Shown here piece after piece: positions 35,918-44,631 of a stretch of 64,000 nt of DNA (positions are counted from its first letter, which is position 1; each line of letters begins with the position of its first letter). Both the position numbers and the translations under genes were made by a program. The notes beneath the pieces were generated by a model. The model did no database searches, was not told the DNA's origin, and worked only from the letters and a program-made list of their open reading frames with translations. The DNA lies in the NCBI GenBank assembly GCA_039178835.1, contig JBCDFA010000004.1:1-64000 (forward strand), given 5' to 3'. This DNA is from AL-N1 sp039178835. GTDB taxonomy: Bacteria > Chloroflexota > Chloroflexia > Chloroflexales > Roseiflexaceae.

Positions 35918-35966
35918 ATGCTGATCTGTTCAGCAACATGAGTATTTTCACTGAACAGATCAGCAT
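35918..35966 (+). terminator. 16-bp perfect hairpin
   Basis: Arms 35918-35933 and 35951-35966 are exact reverse complements with a 17-nt loop. It lies 20 bp after the SDR stop. T-tract is poor, but the stem strength and position fit transcription termination before the biosynthetic cluster. Confidence 0.6.
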
Positions 35967-36142
35967 CTCCTTCGATTAGATTAAGCATGCTATAACGTCT
36001 ACAGGAATAGATATCTTGTGATCGTTGAGCCCCCCCTGAAAGCAGCTAAATTGTGACTTGACTTTAACGGCTTTTTTGTGATACCATCAATGATGGTTAA
36101 GCTCTGTAACTAAGTTATATTATCACTCTGGAGGGACTCGGT

Positions 36143-36382
36143 ATGCATCGAGAGGACACCGAAGATACTACAATCTACAATGTGGTTCTTAATCACGAAG
36201 AGCAATACTCTATCTGGCCTGCTGATCGTGACAATCCCCTCGGTTGGAACAGCGTTGGGAAAAGCGGTTTGAAGCAGGAGTGTCTGGATTTTATCAATGA
36301 AGTGTGGACGGACATGCGTCCGTTAAGTTTACGAAAGCATATGGAACACGCTGGACAAACGACGAAGGCCGTTGGCGAATAG
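36143..36382 (+). CDS. MbtH-like NRPS accessory protein
   Basis: 79 residues. 'EEQYSIWP', 'PLGWNSVGKSGLKQECLDFI', 'EVWTDMRPLSLR' are the MbtH family invariants, including the tryptophans that bind adenylation domains. MbtH proteins aid folding and activity of NRPS A domains. GGAGGG at 36130-36135 precedes ATG 36143. Upstream, TTGACT (36058-36063) with GATACC (36080-36085) may be a weak promoter. It marks the left end of the cluster as I see it. Confidence 0.93.
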   Translation: MHREDTEDTTIYNVVLNHEEQYSIWPADRDNPLGWNSVGKSGLKQECLDFINEVWTDMRPLSLRKHMEHAGQTTKAVGE

Positions 36383-36769
36383 GATTGATTGAAGTTGGTG
36401 CTATACTGAACACCAATGTCATATGATATGGTAGTGTAAAACGACAAACTTGCCCAAAACAAGTTTCAGTTGGTTTAACAGTAGTGGTCGTTTGTGAGAT
36501 GGCAGCTTACCCAACTCATTTTATCTCTGCTCTCATTGTACTAATACACGACCCACGAAGGTCTCCAAGAACATCTATCACACTACATCTCGTTCTAATA
36601 AAATGTGATTGGGATGTGTTGTGGTGTCAAGCTACATAGTTGTAGGTTTGTAGTGTGTTGAATAGTATGTTTGTTGTGTAATACAAACATATGTGATCTG
36701 TTATGCCCACTATGTGGGGTTATCCTGTACTATCACAGGTACTACCTAATGAAAAAGGATGATAAGCTT
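36383..36769. other. Intergenic region with inverted repeat
   Basis: About 390 bp. TATGTTTGT-(8)-ACAAACATA at 36666-36691 is a perfect 9-bp inverted repeat, 80 bp before the next start; it may be an operator or RNA hairpin. Nothing else is evident. Confidence 0.45.
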
Positions 36770-37012
36770 ATGTCGTATGCTGTCTATTTGTATAATATCC
36801 CACAAGTGTCAGAAGATGGCACACAGGCGTTACCTGTTCCAGAAAGCCAAACGCAAACCTTTGAGAATGTTGATCAGGCCAAGATGTTTGCGCAGGAACA
36901 GAAACTGACCTTTGATCGTGTTGTTTTGATGCAAGAAGAAGAAGAACAACGCCTTGTTGAGCGCTATGTAGATGGACAACACGAAACACCTGAAACTATT
37001 GTACGTCGTTAG
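36770..37012 (+). CDS. Small hypothetical cluster protein A
   Basis: 80 residues from ATG 36770; the open frame from 36671 includes an unlikely Cys-rich N-terminus. AAAGGA lies about 11 bp before. Sequence is acidic with 'SYAVYLYNIPQVSEDG' and 'FENVDQAKMFAQEQKL', and 'MQEEEEQRLVERYVDGQ' near the end. No family recognised. Lies between MbtH and HtpG genes, same strand. Confidence 0.6.
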   Translation: MSYAVYLYNIPQVSEDGTQALPVPESQTQTFENVDQAKMFAQEQKLTFDRVVLMQEEEEQRLVERYVDGQHETPETIVRR

Positions 37013-37103
37013 GTTAGGGCAAGTTGGTTTGGCTGTAGTACGTGCATTTTGGTCCTATCGCAACTAAAATACCTTGTTAGAAAGGGTGTCGAGGTCTTTC
37101 ACT

Positions 37104-37400
37104 ATGCGGAAATATTGTAAAGCCTATAAACTGAGTGAACTCCGTCAGTTCTCTGGTTGGACAGAAAAACCACAAGCAGATGGTGTAGCCTTAAATGATG
37201 ATGATATTTGTTTTATCTGGGATGACTTTACGGTTCAAGCCAAAAGCCCATTCCCGGAACAAGGTACGCTTTTTGATGATGTAACACCAGAGTGGCGGGC
37301 TTTTTGTACCGACCAACTCCACTTTGCCATTCCAGACGATCTTCAATATGCCTATGAACAAGACACGAATGGCTCCGCTAACACCGCAAATATATCCTAA
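37104..37400 (+). CDS. Small hypothetical cluster protein B
   Basis: 98 residues from ATG 37104 ('MRKYCKAYKLSELRQFSGW'); an in-frame start at 37074 is less likely. Aromatic and acidic, with 'DDDICFIWDDFTV' and 'FDDVTPEWRAFCTDQLHFAI'. Soluble, no motif known to me. 30 bp from the next small gene, so likely one operon. Confidence 0.62.
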   Translation: MRKYCKAYKLSELRQFSGWTEKPQADGVALNDDDICFIWDDFTVQAKSPFPEQGTLFDDVTPEWRAFCTDQLHFAIPDDLQYAYEQDTNGSANTANIS

Positions 37401-37430
37401 TAGAGCTTTGTGTGAAGGGACATATGTAGT

Positions 37431-37763
37431 ATGGATGAGTTAGTACAACGGTTGTCAGAGGGAGATCATCCGGTTACAGCGGGTGGTCCCAATCCATCGG
37501 TAGAGCAGTTCAAACAAAGTATTGATCGGGAATACGTGCATATCAAATTTACAGGAACCCGTGGTGGCACTGATTTAGGTGTAAAGCTAGACACAGTTGC
37601 TTCTCGGCTTGATGCAGATTTTGAGCAAGGTGTAGGAACTATCCATGTCGAGGGTACACTGACACTGAATTATGTGCCGGTTCGATGCGTCGCTGATATC
37701 GACCTGGCGACTTTAAATGGAACAGGCCATCTTGTTGTGATGGAGACACAACCAACATCATAA
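37431..37763 (+). CDS. Small hypothetical cluster protein C
   Basis: 110 residues: 'MDELVQRLSEGDHPVTAGG', 'REYVHIKFTGTRGGTDLGVK', 'GTIHVEGTLTLNYVPVRCVA', 'DIDLATLNGTGHL'. A beta-rich, compact domain with a conserved-looking 'FTGTRGGT' loop. I cannot name the family. Followed by a good terminator, so it closes the mbtH-side unit. Confidence 0.65.
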   Translation: MDELVQRLSEGDHPVTAGGPNPSVEQFKQSIDREYVHIKFTGTRGGTDLGVKLDTVASRLDADFEQGVGTIHVEGTLTLNYVPVRCVADIDLATLNGTGHLVVMETQPTS

Positions 37764-37791
37764 TTGAAAAGACTGTTGTTGTGAGATGAGG

Positions 37792-37838
37792 CTGCTGTGT
37801 AGAATCCACGAGACTTTGTCTCGCTATGCAGCAGTTTT
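37792..37838 (+). terminator. Rho-independent terminator
   Basis: Two-part stem: CTGCTG.GTAG (37792-37802) with CTA.GCAGCAG (37824-37834), and CGAGAC (37809-37814) with GTCTCG (37818-37823) around TTT, then TTTT and further Ts. It separates the small-protein unit from the htpG unit. Confidence 0.75.
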
Positions 37839-38042
37839 ATGTGTTTTTTGATATATAATAAGATATAAGTATATGTTTTGTGCTCTATCATCATGTTTGA
37901 CAATGTATACTAGACTTAAATAACCTGTGAGAGGTTGTTACGAGAAATGAGCGTATACCGCATAAGCAACGACTTCTAGTCTTACAACTAAACATGGGTA
38001 ATAGAGCCTTGTGTAGTATGTTGAGGTAATGAGGAATCTACC

Positions 38043-39992
38043 ATGACCACCGATGTGGAAACTTTTCAATTCCAAGCTGAAACCAAGCAGTTGCTTGATT
38101 TGATGATTCATTCGTTGTATACAACGAAAGATATTTTTCTGCGTGAACTAATTTCCAATGCATCAGACGCACTAGATCGATTGCGTTTTGAGGCTCTAAC
38201 GACCCCTGATTTATTGGATAGTGATGAGCAACTTGCTATCCGCCTAGATTTTGATAGTGAGGCTCGTACACTGACCATTTCCGATAACGGGATTGGCATG
38301 AATCGTGATGAGGTAGTAACAAACATTGGGACCATTGCCCGCTCCGGTACGCGTGAAATACGTGAGCGGCTGGAAGCAGGTCAATCACCAGAAGCACTGG
38401 CCGAATTCATTGGTCAGTTTGGTGTTGGTTTTTACTCGGCCTTTATGGTCGCCGATCAGGTCACCTTGGTTACGCGTCGCGCCGGAGAAACGGGTGCTAC
38501 TCGCTGGGAGTCGAATGGCGATGGTACTTACAATATCTCTGATACCACACAGTCACGACGTGGAACTTCTATTACATTACATCTGAAACCAGTTGATGCA
38601 GACAATGGGATTGAGGACTATACCGACAAGTGGGTGCTCTCGCGTATCGTCAAACGTTATTCGGATTTTGTGAATTATCCAATCGTGCATCAGGATGAGC
38701 GAGAAGAAGTCGAGCAAGATGAGCAGGGTAACCCAATACCAGATGGGAAAAAAACCACGATTATTGAAGACAAAGTCCTCAATTCGATGAAACCGATCTG
38801 GACTCGTTCACAGTCCGAGGTGACCGATGAGGAATACACAGAATTTTACCGTCATATCTCACATGACTGGACGGAGCCGATGAAGACGATTGTCCTTCGT
38901 GCTGAAGGGCGTCTTGAATATCAGTCACTGCTCTTTATTCCTGCAACAGCGTCGTATGATCTGTTCTACCATGGGTCTGAGCCTGCTATTCGTTTGTATG
39001 CCAAACGGGTGATGATTACGGAGCGTAGTCCTGATTTGCTGCCACATTACCTGCGTTTTGTCAAAGGTGTGGTCGACTCCTCAGACCTCCCGTTGAACAT
39101 CTCCCGGCAGATGTTGCAACAAGATCGGCACATTACCCAGATTCGGAAATGGCTGACTCGCAAACTGCTCGATACATTTAAAGATATGTTTGATAAGGAA
39201 CACGACCAATATTTGCAACTCTGGGATCAGTTTGGTCGGGCACTCAAAGAGGGTGTAAGTGAGGATTATGAAAACAAGGAGCGGTTATTACCTTTACTCT
39301 TGTTCGAATCATCGCACGACTCTGAAAAGAAAACCACATTAACGGACTATGTGGCTCGCATGAAAACCGATCAAGAACAGATTTATTATTTGACGGGTGA
39401 ATCACGGACAATTGTGGAAAACTCACCGCACTTAGAAGCATTCAAAGAAAAAGACTACGAAGTGCTCTATTTGGTCGATCCGGTTGATGAATTATTGGTA
39501 CAATCACTGAATGAGTTTGATGGGAAACGCTTGAAGTCGATTGGGAAAGGAACTGTCACGCTGGGTGATGAAGAAGAGCGTGAGCAGATGAAGCAAGAGC
39601 TTGAAGAGAAACAACAAACGTATCAGGATTTGTTGACATTTGTTCAGAAGCATTTGGATACCCATGTCAAAAATGTCCGTCTCTCAGGGCGACTATCAAC
39701 CTCACCCGTATGTTTGGTAGGTGAAGAGCATGATTATAGTCCGCAACTGGAACGCCTGTTGCAGAAAGGCAAAGGTGGTGGGTTAGCGCAGCGTCGGGTT
39801 ATGGAGTTGAATCCAAATCATCAAATTTTGGAAAAAATGCACGAGAGGTTCCAACAGAATCAAGAGGATGCTCGACTGGGTGACTATGCCGATCTCTTAT
39901 TTGGCTATGCACTGTTAGCAGAAGGTTCGGAGTTGCCAGATTCGGTACGGTTTAACCAATTGGTCGCGCAACTCATGACTGAGACATTATAA
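38043..39992 (+). CDS. htpG: Hsp90-family chaperone HtpG
   Basis: 649 residues, full length. N-terminal GHKL ATPase: 'ETKQLLDLMIHSLYTTKDIF', 'LRELISNASDALDRLRF', 'TISDNGIGMNRDEV', 'GQFGVGFYSAFMVAD'. The middle domain has 'LPLNISRQMLQQDRHI', and a C-terminal dimerisation domain ends the protein. It is 17 bp from a type II thioesterase gene, followed by the phosphopantetheinyl transferase with a 4-bp overlap, so it is transcribed with biosynthetic genes. I infer a dedicated folding helper for the megasynthases. TTGACA at 37897-37902 could be its -35; the -10 is poor. Confidence 0.95.
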   Translation: MTTDVETFQFQAETKQLLDLMIHSLYTTKDIFLRELISNASDALDRLRFEALTTPDLLDSDEQLAIRLDFDSEARTLTISDNGIGMNRDEVVTNIGTIARSGTREIRERLEAGQSPEALAEFIGQFGVGFYSAFMVADQVTLVTRRAGETGATRWESNGDGTYNISDTTQSRRGTSITLHLKPVDADNGIEDYTDKWVLSRIVKRYSDFVNYPIVHQDEREEVEQDEQGNPIPDGKKTTIIEDKVLNSMKPIWTRSQSEVTDEEYTEFYRHISHDWTEPMKTIVLRAEGRLEYQSLLFIPATASYDLFYHGSEPAIRLYAKRVMITERSPDLLPHYLRFVKGVVDSSDLPLNISRQMLQQDRHITQIRKWLTRKLLDTFKDMFDKEHDQYLQLWDQFGRALKEGVSEDYENKERLLPLLLFESSHDSEKKTTLTDYVARMKTDQEQIYYLTGESRTIVENSPHLEAFKEKDYEVLYLVDPVDELLVQSLNEFDGKRLKSIGKGTVTLGDEEEREQMKQELEEKQQTYQDLLTFVQKHLDTHVKNVRLSGRLSTSPVCLVGEEHDYSPQLERLLQKGKGGGLAQRRVMELNPNHQILEKMHERFQQNQEDARLGDYADLLFGYALLAEGSELPDSVRFNQLVAQLMTETL

Positions 39993-40009
39993 ATACGAGG
40001 AACTACGCC

Positions 40010-40789
40010 ATGACTGCGCCTTCTCCTAATCGACGTTGGTTTGTTCTCGCGCGGGCCAATCCGCAAGCACGTCTACGTTTATTTTGCTTTCCCTATGCAG
40101 GTGGAGGCGCTTCTGTATTTCGCCTATGGGCAAGCGAGATGCCGTCACAGATCGAGCTTGTGGCTATACAGCCACCTGGTCGTGAAGCACGCTTATCTGA
40201 AAAAGCGTTTACCCAGATGGAGCCATACGTTCAGAGTCTTGCACAGCAGATGCATGTTTATGCAGATAAGCCTTTTGCCTTCTTTGGGCATAGTCTCGGT
40301 GCGCGAGTGAGTTTTGAACTCGCGCGCTATCTACGTCAAAACAGCATGCCAGCACCGGTACAACTCTTTGTTTCAGGTAATCCAGCACCACAAGTGCCGA
40401 ACCCTGACCCACCGATCTACCATTTGCCAGATGCAGAATTTATTCGGGAATTACGTGGATACAATGGTACTCCAAATGAAGTGCTTGAGCATGAAGAATT
40501 AATGGAGCTCTTGTTGCCCACTTTACGGGCCGACTTTGAGTTGCACGATACCTACACTTATATGTCAGATGAACCATTGGATTGCCCTATTTTCGCGTTT
40601 GGTGGATTGCGTGACTCAGATGTAAGTCAAGAAGATCTCACTGCTTGGCGTAAACAAACACGGGGATCGTTTAATGTGCGGATGTTCCCTGGAGATCACT
40701 TTTTTCTCCATACCGAACGTACACAACTCATCCGGGCTGTGTCACAGGATATCTTGATGTGGTTAAGCCGTTCTGGGGGGCACCGATGA
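40010..40789 (+). CDS. Type II thioesterase
   Basis: 259 residues of the GrsT/RifR type. 'LRLFCFPYAGGGASVFRLWA', 'IQPPGREARLSE', nucleophile 'FGHSLGARVSFELAR' (Ser near residue 91), Asp region 'FGGLRDSDVS', and 'FPGDHFFLHTE' (His). Such editing thioesterases remove misprimed or stalled acyl groups from carrier proteins. 17 bp after htpG and overlapping the PPTase start (ATGA). Confidence 0.92.
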   Translation: MTAPSPNRRWFVLARANPQARLRLFCFPYAGGGASVFRLWASEMPSQIELVAIQPPGREARLSEKAFTQMEPYVQSLAQQMHVYADKPFAFFGHSLGARVSFELARYLRQNSMPAPVQLFVSGNPAPQVPNPDPPIYHLPDAEFIRELRGYNGTPNEVLEHEELMELLLPTLRADFELHDTYTYMSDEPLDCPIFAFGGLRDSDVSQEDLTAWRKQTRGSFNVRMFPGDHFFLHTERTQLIRAVSQDILMWLSRSGGHR

Positions 40790-41547
40790 TAGAGGGTGAG
40801 GATGTCTGGAGATTACCACACGACGAGATGATGCTAGCACCTGATGCAGTGCATGTCTGGTACGTGCCACTCAAGCAACCAAGGACCGTCATACAACAGT
40901 TTGCATCTCTGCTTGCACCAGATGAACGGCAACGCGCTGAACGGTTTCATTTTGAACGGGATCGACATCACTATACTGTTGGTCGTGGTGTCCTGAGAAC
41001 ACTGTTAGGCCAATACCTCCAACGTGAACCTGAACAGCTGGAATTTCATTATGGTGAGCGAGGCAAACCAGCACTCGTGTCTACACAGCAATCTCGACAA
41101 ATCTGTTTTAATCTCTCCCACTCACATGAGCGTGCAGTATATGCATTTGCGTGGGATCGTGAGCTTGGTATCGATATCGAATATATGCGACCGCTTGATG
41201 ATGCCGAGTCTATTGCTGAACATTTCTTTTCAAAGCGTGAATATCAACAGTTGTGTGCATTGCCACACGAAGCTAAAAAACGTGCTTTCTTTACTTGTTG
41301 GACCCGTAAGGAAGCCTATATCAAAGCCTGTGGAGATGGGCTATCATATCCGCTTGATCAATTTGCAGTGTCCTTTGTTCCAGAAGATATGACACAGCCG
41401 CTTGAAGTCTATAATGATCCGCAAGAAACAGCTCGTTGGTCTGTATGTGCGCTACAAACAGAAGCCGATTATGTGGCTGCAATCATAGCTGAAGGTCATG
41501 AATGGCAATTAATGTGTTGGCGTTGGCCGGAGCATTCACACGTTTAG
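40786..41547 (+). CDS. 4'-phosphopantetheinyl transferase, Sfp type
   Basis: 253 residues from ATG 40786, which shares ATGA with the thioesterase stop; the open frame begins at 40759. Motifs: 'FHFERDRHHYTVGRGVLR', 'NLSHSHERAVYAFA', 'ELGIDIEYM' (Mg-binding D-x-E), 'FFTCWTRKEAYIKACGDGL' (catalytic Glu and Lys). It converts apo carrier domains of the PKS/NRPS to holo forms using CoA. Confidence 0.93.
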   Translation: MIEGEDVWRLPHDEMMLAPDAVHVWYVPLKQPRTVIQQFASLLAPDERQRAERFHFERDRHHYTVGRGVLRTLLGQYLQREPEQLEFHYGERGKPALVSTQQSRQICFNLSHSHERAVYAFAWDRELGIDIEYMRPLDDAESIAEHFFSKREYQQLCALPHEAKKRAFFTCWTRKEAYIKACGDGLSYPLDQFAVSFVPEDMTQPLEVYNDPQETARWSVCALQTEADYVAAIIAEGHEWQLMCWRWPEHSHV

Positions 41548-41571
41548 CACGGAGAAGAGCAGGCAGTTTCT

Positions 41572-42288
41572 ATGGACACACCAATTAAACCTATTTTTCT
41601 GTTGGCCGATAGCCAGTTGCTCTTTTGGAGTCCAGAAGAAGGACCATTTCTGCAACGCATTTTAGCTCTTTTCGCATCTGATGAGCTTGCCATACCTTTG
41701 AAAGCGGCCTACATTGGGGCATCAAACGGTGATCTCGCTGAATTTTACGAGATTTTTGTGGCAGCCATGGAGCGCATTCAAGTCGTCAACTGCCGTATGA
41801 TTCCGTCTGTTCCTTCAACTGAAGACTGCGAGTACCTTCGTACAGCTCATATCATCTTGCTAGCTGGTGGGGATGTCAAGCAAGGATGGGACGTGTTACA
41901 GCACAATGGGTTGTATCAGGTTATTATGCAGGCATACTACCAGGGCTCTGTTCTGATTGGTGTATCTGCAGGAGCAGTGCAGCTTGGACTCAAAGGATGG
42001 CAGGATGATGTCACTGCTGACACAGCATTTTTTGATACATTTCAACTCATTCCCTATCTGATCGATGTACACGATGACCCACAATGGTTGCGCCTAAGGC
42101 ATTTGGTGACGCACCAAGGATCGCTGATGCATGGATTGGGAATACCTGCTGGTGGTGGTGCCATACTTTATCCAGACTGGTCAATTGAGCCTATTCGTTA
42201 TCCACTCACTGAACTACAGGTACAGGACGATATGCTACACCACGCATTGCTCTTGCCTCCCGATCCAGATAATCAGGATGGTATGTAG
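41572..42288 (+). CDS. Peptidase S51-like protein
   Basis: 238 residues. 'LKAAYIGASNGDLAEFYEIF', 'ILLAGGDVKQGW' and 'GVSAGAVQLG' are the marks of the S51 (dipeptidase E/cyanophycinase) fold, with Ser in G-x-S-A-G. 24 bp after the PPTase gene, so in the same operon. It might trim a peptide precursor, or inactivate the product; this is inference. The family also includes non-peptidase members. Confidence 0.8.
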   Translation: MDTPIKPIFLLADSQLLFWSPEEGPFLQRILALFASDELAIPLKAAYIGASNGDLAEFYEIFVAAMERIQVVNCRMIPSVPSTEDCEYLRTAHIILLAGGDVKQGWDVLQHNGLYQVIMQAYYQGSVLIGVSAGAVQLGLKGWQDDVTADTAFFDTFQLIPYLIDVHDDPQWLRLRHLVTHQGSLMHGLGIPAGGGAILYPDWSIEPIRYPLTELQVQDDMLHHALLLPPDPDNQDGM

Positions 42289-42733
42289 TTTGGATGAACA
42301 CATTAATTGTAGGTACAGACGCATCGAATATAGGCACAAATATGTCGCAGTATATACCCTCTAGCTAAACCAGACACGTCGATACGATCAAAAGAGCTAT
42401 GTGTTTTAAGAATGTATAGGGAGTTTCATCATTGAATAACCCCTTTAACTCCTCATCAACGTTTCTATAACAATATAATCCAAACCCTTGCCCCAAACCC
42501 ACTCTTAGCCTGCATATCAGCTTAAGCACATTATCTTCCACATGCCTCGTGTAATAACAAAACTTGTAGATTTCGATCAAATAATAGGACGAAATTGGGA
42601 CAATTGTGAAAATCGTTAAAATAATGTGAGCTTTACAAAAATCATAGGAAAAACGCTTACATGATGCCTCACTGCGGTAAATGGTTCTTCTTTTTTACCT
42701 TTTGGTTTCTTGGTATTTCTCAATAAAGAAAAT
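42289..42733. other. AT-rich intergenic region before the assembly-line genes
   Basis: About 445 bp separating the htpG operon from the FAAL operon. No gene supported. The next promoter lies just past its right end. Confidence 0.5.
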
Positions 42734-42762
42734 TTGACAAAACGATATCACTTTTTTATTAT
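42734..42762 (+). promoter_or_regulatory. Strong sigma-70-type promoter of the megasynthase operon
   Basis: TTGACA (42734-42739), 17-bp spacer, TATTAT (42757-42762), in an AT-rich setting 80 bp upstream of the FAAL ATG. Closest to consensus in the whole cluster. Confidence 0.75.
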
Positions 42763-42841
42763 TACATTAACAGTTTAATGACTATAATTAGCTATATTCA
42801 ATAAATTGTTAAAACTGCTGGTATTCGAAATAGAAAGAGTT

Positions 42842-44629
42842 ATGAAGCACTCAGAAACGCTTGATTTTGTTAATAAGAAATCTATAGTTGATATATTACG
42901 CTGGCGGGCACAGCACTTTCCTGAGAATAGAGCATATACTTATTTACCTGAAGCTAACAAACAGTTAACATCACTGACGTTCCAAGAGGTTGATCAACAG
43001 GCGTATGCTGTTGCTGTTCTATTACAACAGCATGGTGTTGCCGTAGGAGCGCGTGCGTTACTCCTCTATCATCAGGGCCTCGAATATATCGTAGCATTCC
43101 TTGGATGTCTGTATGCAGGCGTTATTGCAGTTCCTGCCTACCCACCAAGACCAAAACGAGGTGTCTCACGGGTTCGTGGTATTGCTGAAGATGCAGGTGT
43201 TGCATGTATTTTAACCACATCATCTATTGTGTCTAGCTTAGACCAATTAGAGGGTAATGCCAATCCATCACAAATTACTCCTCGTATTACGACCGATAAC
43301 ATCTTCATCTCTTTTAACCATACCTATCATTTGCCTGCTATTTCAGAAGAGTCCATTGCTTTTTTACAATACACCTCAGGTTCAACTTCTATCCCTAAGG
43401 GTGTTATGGTCAGCCATGCCAATTTACTGGCGAACGAGCAGATGCTCCAACAGGCTTTTGAAAATTCGGAAGACACCACTATCGTTAGTTGGTTACCGCT
43501 ATATCATGATATGGGTCTCATTGCCAGTACACTTCAGTCACTCTATGCCGGTTCTCACTGTGTATTACTGTCTCCGCTTGTTTTTATGCAACGCCCCATT
43601 CGATGGTTAGAAGCTATTTCACACTATCAAGCTCATTGTAGTGGCGCCCCGAATTTTGCCTACGATTTGTGTGTGAATAGAGTGACATCTGAGCAACGCG
43701 CCAAACTCGATCTCAGTAGTTGGCGTGTTGCCTTTAACGGTGCGGAACCTGTACGGCAGCATACACTCCAAAGGTTTAGTGATGCGTTTCAATCTTGTGG
43801 GTTTAAGCCCAAACATTTTTATCCGTGCTATGGGTTGGCTGAAGCCACCGTATTTGTAACGGGTGGTCTGGTTGAAAATACTCCTGTTATTCTGAATGTA
43901 CAAACAAATGCCTTAAAGCAGCATCGTATTGTTACAGACATAGCTGATGATACTATCACTCAGACACTGGTGGGATGTGGGCAGCCTCGATTGGATGGAG
44001 ATATCAAAATTGTTAATCCAGAAACAGCTCAACCATGTGAGGATAACCAAGTTGGTGAGGTCTGGGTTTCTGGATCACATGTAGCACAAGGGTATTGGAA
44101 TCGTCCTGAGGCAACTAAAGACACATTTGCTGCATTTCTGGCAGATACCATAACAGGACCTTTCCTTCGCACTGGAGATCTCGGGTTCCTTCACGAGGGA
44201 GAGTTGTACCTCACTGGTCGGATTAAAGACCTAATCATCATTGAAGGAACAAATTACTATCCGCAGGATGTGGAACTCACAGTTGAACAGCACCACCGCG
44301 AAATTCGCTCTGGATGTTGTGCTGCATTTGCAGTTGATATAGATGGGAAAGAACGTGTAGTGATTGTTGCAGAAATAGAAAGACAGTATCAACCACTGTC
44401 TGAACAACCACCACATGCGAATACACACATGACAACACGCACATATATAGATAAAACCACATTACTTCGATCCATTCGCCAATCTATTGCTGAGGAACAT
44501 AATCTCCCAGTACACGAGGTCGTATTTATACGGGTGGGCAGTATTCCCAAAACGTCAAGTGGCAAGATTCAACGGCGGGCGTGTCGTGAGCAATTTTTAC
44601 GGGGTACTCTGGATTTGTGGGGGAGATAA
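42842..44629 (+). CDS. Fatty acyl-AMP ligase (FAAL)
   Basis: 595 residues from ATG 42842 (a TTG at 42806 opens the frame earlier). ANL-family enzyme: 'FLQYTSGSTSIPKGVMVSHA' (P-loop), 'SWLPLYHDMGLIASTLQSLY', 'CSGAPNFAYDLCV', 'YGLAEATVFVTGG', 'FLRTGDLGFLHEGELYLTGR', C-terminal 'GKIQRRACREQFL'. The sequence is FAAL-like rather than acyl-CoA ligase. It adenylates a fatty acid and loads it on the ACP at the start of the next protein, 2 bp downstream. This defines a lipid starter. Confidence 0.9.
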   Translation: MKHSETLDFVNKKSIVDILRWRAQHFPENRAYTYLPEANKQLTSLTFQEVDQQAYAVAVLLQQHGVAVGARALLLYHQGLEYIVAFLGCLYAGVIAVPAYPPRPKRGVSRVRGIAEDAGVACILTTSSIVSSLDQLEGNANPSQITPRITTDNIFISFNHTYHLPAISEESIAFLQYTSGSTSIPKGVMVSHANLLANEQMLQQAFENSEDTTIVSWLPLYHDMGLIASTLQSLYAGSHCVLLSPLVFMQRPIRWLEAISHYQAHCSGAPNFAYDLCVNRVTSEQRAKLDLSSWRVAFNGAEPVRQHTLQRFSDAFQSCGFKPKHFYPCYGLAEATVFVTGGLVENTPVILNVQTNALKQHRIVTDIADDTITQTLVGCGQPRLDGDIKIVNPETAQPCEDNQVGEVWVSGSHVAQGYWNRPEATKDTFAAFLADTITGPFLRTGDLGFLHEGELYLTGRIKDLIIIEGTNYYPQDVELTVEQHHREIRSGCCAAFAVDIDGKERVVIVAEIERQYQPLSEQPPHANTHMTTRTYIDKTTLLRSIRQSIAEEHNLPVHEVVFIRVGSIPKTSSGKIQRRACREQFLRGTLDLWGR

Positions 44630-44631
44630 AT

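Noticed and set aside
37897..37911. Heat-shock CIRCE operator before htpG
   Set aside because: No TTAGCACTC-N9-GAGTGCTAA element; only a lone TTGACA with a poor -10.
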